This document shows positions 34,300-39,811 of a stretch of DNA of 39,811 bases, in pieces (position 1 is the first letter of the stretch; each line of letters opens with the position of its first letter). The position numbers and the translations under genes were made by a program. Origin of the DNA: Methylobacterium sp. E-066 (GTDB lineage Bacteria > Pseudomonadota > Alphaproteobacteria > Rhizobiales > Beijerinckiaceae); assembly GCF_022829635.1 (NCBI RefSeq), contig NZ_JAKSYO010000171.1, forward strand, positions 1 to 39,811, written 5' to 3'. A model generated the notes under the pieces. The model was not told the DNA's origin and searched no databases. It saw nothing but the letters and a program-made list of their open reading frames with translations.

Positions 34300-35787
34300 G
34301 TGAACAGCGTGGATCCGAACGAACTCACCCTGGCCGAGGCGCGCGACGCCCTCAAGGCGAAGCGGATCTCGGCCCGCGAGCTGACCCAGGCGCATCTCGA
34401 CGCGATGGCCAAGGCCCGCGTGCTGAACGCCTTCATCCGCGAGACGCCCGACCACGCCCTCAAGATGGCGGACGAAGCGGACCAGAAAATCGCCGCCGGC
34501 GCGGCGCGTCCGCTGGAAGGCATCCCGCTCGGGATCAAGGACCTGTTCTGCACCGAGGGCGTCACCACCACCGCCGGCTCCAAGATCCTCGAGACCTTTG
34601 TGCCGCATTACGAATCCGCAGTCTCGGCCAATCTGTGGCGGGACGGCGCGGTGATGCTGGGCAAGCTGAACCTCGACGAGTTCGCCATGGGCTCGTCCAA
34701 CGAGACCAGCGCTTACGGCAACGTGGTCTCGCCCTGGCGCCGGAAGGGCTCCGACGCGCAGCTGGTGCCGGGCGGCTCCTCCGGCGGCTCGGCCGCGGCG
34801 GTCGCGGCGCGGCTGTGCCTGGGCGCCACCGCCACCGATACCGGCGGCTCGATCCGCCAGCCGGCCGCCTTCACCGGCACGGTGGGGATCAAGCCGACCT
34901 ACGGCCGCTGCTCGCGCTGGGGCACGGTGGCCTTCGCCTCCTCCCTGGACCAGGCCGGCCCGATCGCCCGCACGGTGCGCGACTGCGCGATTCTTTTGGG
35001 ATCGATGGCCGGACCGGATGCCCGGGACACCACCTGCGTCGACCTCCCGGTGCCGGATTTCGAGGCCGCGGTTAGCCGCGGCGTGAAGGGCCTGACCATC
35101 GGCATCCCGAAGGAGTACCGGGTCGACGGCATGCCGGCCGAGATCCAGAAGCTCTGGGATGACGGCGCGGCCTGGCTGAAGGATGCCGGCGCGACGATCA
35201 AGGAAATCTCGCTGCCGCACACCTCCTCGGCGCTGCCGGCCTATTACATCGTGGCTCCGGCCGAGGCGTCCTCGAACCTCGCCCGCTACGACGGCGTCCG
35301 CTACGGCCTGCGCGTGCCCGGCAAGGACATCGCCGGGATGTACGAGAACACCCGCGCCGCCGGCTTCGGCCGCGAGGTCAAGCGCCGGATCATGATCGGC
35401 ACCTACGTGCTCTCGGCGGGCTACTACGACGCCTATTACGTGCGCGCCCAAAAGATCCGCACGCTGATCAAGCGCGACTTCGAGGAGGCCTACGCGGCCG
35501 GCGTCGACGCGATCCTGACCCCGGCGACGCCGTCCTCGGCCTTCGGCATCGGCGAGAAGGCCTCGGCCGACCCGGTGGAGATGTATCTCAACGACGTGTT
35601 CACCGTAACGGTGAACATGGCCGGCCTGCCGGGCATCGCGGTCCCGGCCGGGATCGACGGCCAGGGCCTGCCGCTCGGCCTCCAACTGATCGGCCGTCCG
35701 TTCGACGAGGAGACGCTGTTCGCGGTCGCCCAGGTGATCGAGGAGGCCGCCGGCCGGACCGTTCTGCCCGAGCCCTGGTGGGCATGA
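34300..35787 (+). CDS. gatA: Asp/Glu-tRNA amidotransferase subunit A
   Basis: A 495-residue amidase-signature subunit that frees ammonia from glutamine for transamidation of Glu-tRNA(Gln) and Asp-tRNA(Asn). The Ser-cisSer-Lys triad is assigned by spacing to known GatA/FAAH enzymes: K80 (LGIKDLF), cis-Ser S160 (PGGSSGGSA) and nucleophile S184 (TDTGGSIRQPA). The start is GTG at 34300. The stop overlaps the next small gene as ATGA. Its presence implies that at least one of glutaminyl- or asparaginyl-tRNA synthetase is absent, which the window cannot show. Confidence 0.97.
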   Translation: MNSVDPNELTLAEARDALKAKRISARELTQAHLDAMAKARVLNAFIRETPDHALKMADEADQKIAAGAARPLEGIPLGIKDLFCTEGVTTTAGSKILETFVPHYESAVSANLWRDGAVMLGKLNLDEFAMGSSNETSAYGNVVSPWRRKGSDAQLVPGGSSGGSAAAVAARLCLGATATDTGGSIRQPAAFTGTVGIKPTYGRCSRWGTVAFASSLDQAGPIARTVRDCAILLGSMAGPDARDTTCVDLPVPDFEAAVSRGVKGLTIGIPKEYRVDGMPAEIQKLWDDGAAWLKDAGATIKEISLPHTSSALPAYYIVAPAEASSNLARYDGVRYGLRVPGKDIAGMYENTRAAGFGREVKRRIMIGTYVLSAGYYDAYYVRAQKIRTLIKRDFEEAYAAGVDAILTPATPSSAFGIGEKASADPVEMYLNDVFTVTVNMAGLPGIAVPAGIDGQGLPLGLQLIGRPFDEETLFAVAQVIEEAAGRTVLPEPWWA

Positions 35788-36083
35788 CCGTCCCCTTCTA
35801 TCCCTGGACGGTCTGGATCTGGGCCGCGTTCGATCCGGCGCTGATCGTGGTGGCGGTCTATCTCGGCTGGACCGCCAGCCAGTTCGGCAAGGTGTTCATC
35901 GCGGCGATCGCGGCGCTCGGCTTCTCGGTGCTGTTCTCCTGGGCGGTGAGCGCGGCCGGGATCCCCTGGCCGGCCCCGATCACCCATGACGGGCCGACCT
36001 TCTTCCCGGTGCGGGCCGTCGCCGCCCTGCTCTGGGCGGTGGTCGGCTACGGCGCCCGCCGAGCGATCGCCCGCCGCGCTTGA
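35784..36083 (+). CDS. Small membrane protein coupled to gatA
   Basis: A 99-residue protein with three hydrophobic segments (about residues 8-27, 36-56 and 75-92) separated by short polar turns, and a basic C-terminus ARRAIARRA. The start ATG overlaps the gatA stop (ATGA), so it is translationally coupled. I do not recognise the family with certainty. Its location between gatA and gatB suggests co-expression, but a membrane role in tRNA amidation is not expected; more likely it is an unrelated passenger. Confidence 0.8.
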   Translation: MTVPFYPWTVWIWAAFDPALIVVAVYLGWTASQFGKVFIAAIAALGFSVLFSWAVSAAGIPWPAPITHDGPTFFPVRAVAALLWAVVGYGARRAIARRA

Positions 36084-36154
36084 TTCTTGGCGCGCGCGAC
36101 CCGTAAGTGTTTTTCAAGAGTAGGAAAGCGGCACCCGTCGCGATCCCACCCGCG

Positions 36155-36263
36155 ACCTCATCCTGAGGTGACCGCGCAAGCGGGCCTCGAAGGAGCCCTC
36201 CAGGCTCCGCGCGATCCCTGGAGCCCTCCTTCGAGGCTGCTGCGCAGCACCTCAGGATGAGGT
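36155..36263. repeat. Dispersed imperfect palindrome, copy 2
   Basis: About 109 bases from ACCTCATCCTGAGGTG (36155-36170) to CACCTCAGGATGAGGT (36248-36263). Inner arms (CCTCGAAGGAGCCCTCCAG... / ...TGGAGCCCTCCTTCGAGG) pair almost fully. Same family as 24009-24119 and 39572-39674. It stands between the small membrane-protein gene and gatB, so a transcript reading from gatA into gatB would contain this hairpin. Confidence 0.9.
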
Positions 36264-36312
36264 TGTGGATCGGATCGTGCGGAGACCGCATCACATCCCG
36301 GCCCGGACGACC

Positions 36313-37785
36313 ATGAACGCACCTGTCGACCCCAAAAAACTGATCAAGGGCGGCCTGCACGACTGGGAGGTCGTCGTCGGCATGGAGGTCCATGCCCAGG
36401 TCTCCAGCCGCGCCAAGCTGTTCTCCGGCGCCTCGACCGAATTCGGGGCTGAGCCGAACGACCACGTCTCGCTGGTCGATGCTGCGATGCCCGGCATGCT
36501 GCCGGTGATCAACGCCGAATGCATCGCCCAGGCGGTGCGCACCGGGCTCGGCCTGAAGGCCCAGATCAACCGGCGCTCGGTGTTCGACCGGAAGAATTAC
36601 TTCTACCCGGACCTGCCGCAGGGCTACCAGATCTCGCAATACAAGGACCCGATCGTCGGCGAGGGCGAGGTGCTGGTCGACATGCTCGACGGCACGTCGA
36701 TCACGGTCGGCATCGAGCGCCTGCACCTGGAGCAGGATGCCGGCAAGTCGCTGCACGACCAGGATCCGACCAAAAGCTTCGTCGACCTCAACCGCTCGGG
36801 CGTGGCGCTGATGGAGATCGTCTCCCGGCCGGACCTGCGCTCGTCGGAGGAGGCCAAGGCCTACGTGACCAAGCTGCGCACGATCCTGCGCTATCTCGGC
36901 ACCTGCGACGGCGACATGGAGAAGGGGTCGCTGCGCGCCGACGTGAACGTCTCGGTGCGCCGCCCCGGCGAGCCGCTCGGCACGCGCTGCGAGATCAAGA
37001 ACGTCAACTCGATCCGCTTCATCGGTCAGGCGATCGAGACCGAGGCCCGCCGCCAGATCGCGATCCTGGAGGATGGCGGCAAGATCGACCAGGAGACGCG
37101 CCTGTTCGACCCGGGCAAGGGCGAGACCCGCTCGATGCGCTCCAAGGAAGAAGCGCACGATTACCGCTACTTCCCCGATCCCGACCTGCTGCCGCTCGAA
37201 TTCGACCAGGCCTATGTCGACGCCCTGGCCGCCGGCCTGCCGGAACTGCCGGACGCCAAGAAGGCGCGGTTCGTGAAGGATTACGGCCTCTCGCCCTACG
37301 ATGCCGGCGTGCTGGTGGCCGAGCGCGCTTCGGCTGACTACTACGAGGCGGTGGCCAAGGGCCGCGACGGCAAGGCCGCGGCCAACTGGGTCATCAACGA
37401 GCTGTTCGGCCGGCTCAACAAGGAGGGCCTCTCGATCGAATCGACGCCGGTCTCCGCCGACCAGCTCGGGGCGATCGTCGACCTGATCGGCGAGGGCGTG
37501 ATCTCCGGCAAGATCGCCAAGGACCTGTTCGAGATCGTCTGGACCGAGGGAGGCGATCCGCGCGCCGTCGTCGAGAGCCGCGGCATGAAGCAGGTGACCG
37601 ATACCGGCGCCATCGAGGCCGCCATCGATCAGATCATCGCGGCCAATCCCGACAAGGTCGCCCAGGCTAAGGAGAAGCCGACCCTGCTCGGCTGGTTCGT
37701 CGGCCAGACCATGAAGGCGACGGGCGGCAAGGCCAACCCGGCGGCGGTCAACGCGCTGCTCAAGGAGAAGCTCGGGATCGCCTGA
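36313..37785 (+). CDS. gatB: Asp/Glu-tRNA amidotransferase subunit B
   Basis: A 490-residue subunit that activates the misacylated tRNA with ATP and receives ammonia from GatA. The cradle domain has WEVVVGMEVHAQVSSRAKLFSGAS (residues about 18-41; key H and E in GMEVHAQ), DRKNYFYPDLPQGYQISQ, and the KNVNSIRFIGQAIE block. The C-terminal helical YqeY-like tail (about 340-490) contacts tRNA and includes KPTLLGWFVGQTMKATGGKANP. The ATG at 36313 starts the family-like leader. It is 229 bases from the previous gene, across a repeat, so it may have its own promoter. Confidence 0.97.
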   Translation: MNAPVDPKKLIKGGLHDWEVVVGMEVHAQVSSRAKLFSGASTEFGAEPNDHVSLVDAAMPGMLPVINAECIAQAVRTGLGLKAQINRRSVFDRKNYFYPDLPQGYQISQYKDPIVGEGEVLVDMLDGTSITVGIERLHLEQDAGKSLHDQDPTKSFVDLNRSGVALMEIVSRPDLRSSEEAKAYVTKLRTILRYLGTCDGDMEKGSLRADVNVSVRRPGEPLGTRCEIKNVNSIRFIGQAIETEARRQIAILEDGGKIDQETRLFDPGKGETRSMRSKEEAHDYRYFPDPDLLPLEFDQAYVDALAAGLPELPDAKKARFVKDYGLSPYDAGVLVAERASADYYEAVAKGRDGKAAANWVINELFGRLNKEGLSIESTPVSADQLGAIVDLIGEGVISGKIAKDLFEIVWTEGGDPRAVVESRGMKQVTDTGAIEAAIDQIIAANPDKVAQAKEKPTLLGWFVGQTMKATGGKANPAAVNALLKEKLGIA

Positions 37786-38312
37786 GCTCCGCCCGGATCA
37801 CGAGACTGGTTTATCCCGCCGCGGCTATGCCGGGCGGGTGATGGTCGATCAGATCGTGAAAGAAGAAACCGCGGCGGAAGCGGCGCAAAGCGGGGCTTTT
37901 CGCGCATTCGAAGACGGGCCGTGTCTTGGCCGCTTCTGCGCCCCTGGGGTCGCTTCCGTCTGGCTGTTCGTTTGGTGCCGCTGGGTTTCGGGCCGAACCT
38001 GTCCCAAAAACGTCTAAGCGGCGTCACGCTGCGGTGGAGTCATGCCTGTCTCCTCCAGCTTCGGATGACCGATCAAGACCAGCACATCCCTCGATGCGCC
38101 GAGTGTTGATCCAGTCCGTGTCCGCTGTTGCTGAACACATCCGAAGACTGCGCCGGCTTCGGAGTCGCGTCAACACGGAATTTCCGGCTACGCTGCCTTT
38201 TCTCTGACCTCGCCCCACAACACTGCAGCGCGGCGTCGCTGGATCAAACACTTATGGTGGCACGCACGGCATCGCAAAAAAGTGTGTCGTGCCCGTCCGG
38301 ATCGGCCGCGCT
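37786..38312. other. Intergenic stretch with no supported gene
   Basis: In these 527 bases I see no RNA gene, repeat copy or gene I would defend. A 58-codon frame at 37841-38017 (begins MVDQIVKEETAAEAAQ, ends CPKNV) has an ATG behind a GGGCGGG sequence and an amphipathic start but a Trp/Cys-rich, atypical end. AT content rises towards 38270-38290 (AAAAAAGTGTGTCG), beside the 3' end of the minus-strand gene that follows. Confidence 0.6.
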
Positions 38313-38798
38313 CTACTTGCCGGCACCCATGTTGTTCTCGACCAGAAACCGGATGCCGCGCGCGAAGGACTCGTCCGTGTCGCCGCGCAGGTCGACGCTG
38401 TAGGCCTTTTCCGGGACGTTGCCGGAGAGCTGTTTGACGTAGACGTTGAGGTTCAGGATGAGGTTGGACACCTTCTGGACTTCGCCGGTGATCGCCACGT
38501 CGGCGCCGAGCTTGCGGGCGAAGCCGTCGGCGCAGCCGTTGCAGCGGCGCAGGTCCGCGCTCTTGGCGACCTCGTCCTTCACCGGATCGGTCGGCACGAT
38601 CACGAACAGGCCCTTCGTCTGGAGAAGGTCGCGCAACTGAGCGCTGGTGCGATCGAGCCGCGCCCGGTCGGCTTCATCGCTCGGCACCGGCGAGAGGTTG
38701 GAGAACTGGAAATCGAACACCGCGGCCTTCTCGGGAGCAGCCAGGGCCGGGCCGGCCGCCAACAACAGGGCGGCCGCGCAGAGTGCGATCCGGAACAT
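38313..38798 (-). CDS. DUF3280/DUF2380-like secreted protein
   Basis: A 161-residue exported protein. The signal peptide is residues 1-20 (ends ALA-AP). The mature part starts with KAAVFDFQFSNLSP, then LRDLLQTKGLFVIVPTDPV, then CNGC (C86, C89), LGADVAITGEVQKVSNLILN and a C-terminal GDTDESFARGIRFLV. This order matches the DUF3280/DUF2380 group of periplasmic proteins, which have no known function; members occur in methylotroph genomes. The ATG at 38798 has GAGGAG six bases upstream. It is divergent from the LysE-family gene (76 bases apart), which may share the promoter region. Confidence 0.8.
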   Translation of the reverse strand: MFRIALCAAALLLAAGPALAAPEKAAVFDFQFSNLSPVPSDEADRARLDRTSAQLRDLLQTKGLFVIVPTDPVKDEVAKSADLRRCNGCADGFARKLGADVAITGEVQKVSNLILNLNVYVKQLSGNVPEKAYSVDLRGDTDESFARGIRFLVENNMGAGK

Positions 38799-38874
38799 GG
38801 GCGTCTCCTCAGACGGCAAGATGCGGTATCGTTCCCCTCGCACCGAGTCGCAGGATCTGGGGAAGCCAGGACAG

Positions 38875-39507
38875 ATGCCCGACCTACACAACCTGCTCGC
38901 CTTCGCGGCCGTTGCGGTCGGCATGGTCCTGACCCCGGGGCCGAACATGGCCTACACACTCTCGCGTTCGATCTGCCAGGGACGGACGGCCGGATTCATT
39001 TCGCTCGGCGGCGTCGCGCTTGGATTCGTCGTCTACATGCTGTGCGCGGCATTCGGTATTACGGCCCTCCTCCTGGCGGTGCCTTATGCCTACGACGCCG
39101 TTCGCATCGCGGGTGCGCTCTATCTGCTGTGGCTCGCCGTACAAGCCGTTCGGCCCGGCGGCCGCTCGCCATTCCGCGTCAAGGATCTGCCGCCGAGCAG
39201 CCCGGCCAAGCTGTTCATCATGGGATTGTTGACCAACCTGCTCAATCCCAAGATCGCGATCATGTATCTTTCGCTGCTGCCGCAATTCATCGATCCGGCC
39301 AACGGCGGCGTTCTGAGCCAGGCGCTCATCCTTGGCACGACGCAGATCATCATCAGCCTGATGATCAACACGCTGTTCATCATTTCAGCGAGTTCGATCG
39401 CTCGGTTCTTCACGTACCGCCCCTCGTTCGCGGTCGTGCAGCGCTGGGTGATGGGAACGGTGTTCGCGGCGCTCGCCGTCAGGATGGCAACCGAGTCGCA
39501 GCGCTGA
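38875..39507 (+). CDS. LysE-family translocator (RhtB type)
   Basis: A 210-residue inner-membrane protein of the LysE/RhtB superfamily, thought to export amino acids or their derivatives. The signature AVAVGMVLTPGPNMAYTLSR (about residues 12-31) and LLTNLLNPKIAIMYLSLLPQF (middle) are clear; six hydrophobic helices are expected. This is the RhtB-like branch, distinct from the ArgO-like copy at 7859-8467. The ATG at 38875 is 76 bases from the divergent DUF3280-like gene. It is followed by a damaged dispersed repeat. Confidence 0.92.
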   Translation: MPDLHNLLAFAAVAVGMVLTPGPNMAYTLSRSICQGRTAGFISLGGVALGFVVYMLCAAFGITALLLAVPYAYDAVRIAGALYLLWLAVQAVRPGGRSPFRVKDLPPSSPAKLFIMGLLTNLLNPKIAIMYLSLLPQFIDPANGGVLSQALILGTTQIIISLMINTLFIISASSIARFFTYRPSFAVVQRWVMGTVFAALAVRMATESQR

Positions 39508-39571
39508 GTCACGAACGATGGTGGATGGGAGGTGCTCTTGGTCTTGATCGACGCCCGCCCAACCCAACCCC

Positions 39572-39674
39572 CCTCATCCTGAGGCGACGGAGCGCAGCGA
39601 AGGCCTCGAAGGAGCCCTCCAGGGATCGCGCGGCTGGCTGGAGGGCTCCTTCGAGGCTCGCTTCGCTCACACCT
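39572..39674. repeat. Dispersed imperfect palindrome, copy 3, interrupted
   Basis: Starts CCTCATCCTGAGG like the other two copies and keeps the inner arms CCTCGAAGGAGCCCTCCAG / CTGGAGGGCTCCTTCGAGG. The right outer arm, expected to end in CACCTCAGGATGAGG, stops after CACACCT at 39674, where sequence starting TGTATTAGCG replaces it. The break point suggests insertion of a mobile element. Confidence 0.85.
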
Positions 39675-39678
39675 TGTA

Positions 39679-39811
39679 TTAGCGAATCATGTCAGATTGC
39701 CCCTGTCCCGCGAGGGATGCCGGCTCTGGGGTGGCCACCCCAGAGCCGGCGGCGACTGTCGGATCGTTGGCACCTGAGCCTGTGGCCTGCGCCGCGGGCT
39801 GGTCCTGAGCA
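39679..39811 (-). CDS. C-terminal fragment of a possible IS-encoded protein
   Basis: A minus-strand frame open from the window edge (first full codon at 39810) to a TAA at 39679. It gives 43 residues, rich in Ala/Gly/Gln/Pro and ending GQGQSDMIR. The stop is four bases from the proposed IS boundary at 39675, which is where a transposase or helper gene often ends. The other two frames on that strand are also open for most of this length, as expected in high GC, so the call is tentative. Confidence 0.3.
   Translation of the reverse strand, partial: AQDQPAAQATGSGANDPTVAAGSGVATPEPASLAGQGQSDMIR
39719..39750. repeat. Perfect 32-base palindrome
   Basis: GCCGGCTCTGGGGTGG (39719-39734) is followed directly by its exact reverse complement (39735-39750), with no spacer. 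It lies inside the probable mobile element and inside the fragmentary minus-strand frame. It could be a protein-binding dyad, a transcription stop or a strand-folding structure of the element. Confidence 0.85.

Larger units (their letters stand above)
39675..39811. mobile_element. Probable insertion-sequence end, cut by the window edge
   Basis: The sequence starting TGTATTAGCG at 39675 abruptly replaces the right arm of the dispersed repeat. Its first bases, TGT, fit the terminal TG found in IS21- and IS3-like elements (established pattern, but short). The region continues to the last base of the window. No target duplication or second end can be checked. The family is not identified. Confidence 0.45.

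Noticed and set aside
33754..35685. 643-residue minus-strand frame opposite gatC and gatA
   Set aside because: Antisense shadow with Arg/His/Gly-rich composition and no domain.
37841..38017. 58-residue plus-strand frame after gatB
   Set aside because: The N-terminus is plausible but the end is Trp/Cys-rich and atypical; weak ribosome binding site; not called without conservation data.

Overview
The window is high-GC bacterial chromosome with dense codon-biased genes, frequent GTG/TTG starts and many 1-11 nt gene overlaps. Protein content (succinate dehydrogenase sdhCDAB, cytochrome bc1 petABC, GatCAB amidotransferase, a hisB-hisH-hisA-hisF cluster, an alphaproteobacterial-type dihydroorotase next to plsY and dprA) points to an aerobic alphaproteobacterium, most likely Methylobacteriaceae (Methylobacterium or Methylorubrum). 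The genus is inferred from overall resemblance; there is no rRNA here to prove it. A run of 16 G at base 1 and what looks like an insertion-sequence end at the last base suggest that the window is a whole draft contig.

Layout. 0.3-1.6 kb: two paralogous small proteins of unknown function separated by an AT-rich island. 1.85-5.7 kb: two exported NAD(P)-type oxidoreductases that overlap, an ATP/ADP-translocase-like transporter, and two overlapping genes of unknown function. 5.8-7.4 kb: guaA. 7.4-9.9 kb (minus strand): an antitoxin-like orphan, a LysE/ArgO exporter, a palindromic repeat, an SGNH hydrolase and trmO. 10.0-13.7 kb: AMP nucleosidase, a glycine-rich secreted protein with a clear terminator, and an SLC13-type permease. 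13.9-18.1 kb: sdhC-sdhD-sdhA, then a DUF433/DUF5615 toxin-antitoxin pair, then sdhB. 18.3-20.9 kb: an Inh-type protease inhibitor lipoprotein and an ABC exporter half-transporter. 21.1-23.9 kb: petA-petB-petC with a terminator. 24.2-31.05 kb: mtnP, then hisB-DUF2628-hisH-hisA-DUF29-hisF-pyrC-like-plsY, tightly packed. 31.1-33.8 kb: dprA, convergent ruvX and a SUKH/SMI1 protein, and a small membrane protein. 33.9-37.8 kb: gatC, gatA, a 99-residue membrane protein, a dispersed repeat, gatB. 38.3-39.8 kb: a DUF3280-like periplasmic protein, a LysE-family translocator, and a repeat copy interrupted by a probable IS.

How it works together. Complex II (sdh) and complex III (pet) feed the same quinone pool. 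The his cluster holds HisH/HisF (imidazole-glycerol-phosphate synthase) plus HisA and HisB, consecutive steps of histidine synthesis. GuaA, AMP nucleosidase and MtnP act in purine and methylthioadenosine metabolism. GatCAB corrects misacylated Glu-tRNA(Gln)/Asp-tRNA(Asn). The most notable points are the toxin-antitoxin pair inside the sdh operon, a dihydroorotase homologue that has lost its HxH metal ligands, a family of about 109-nt imperfect palindromes with three copies here (one split by a probable IS), and the exported oxidoreductase pair. No CRISPR array, rRNA, tRNA or phage genes were seen.
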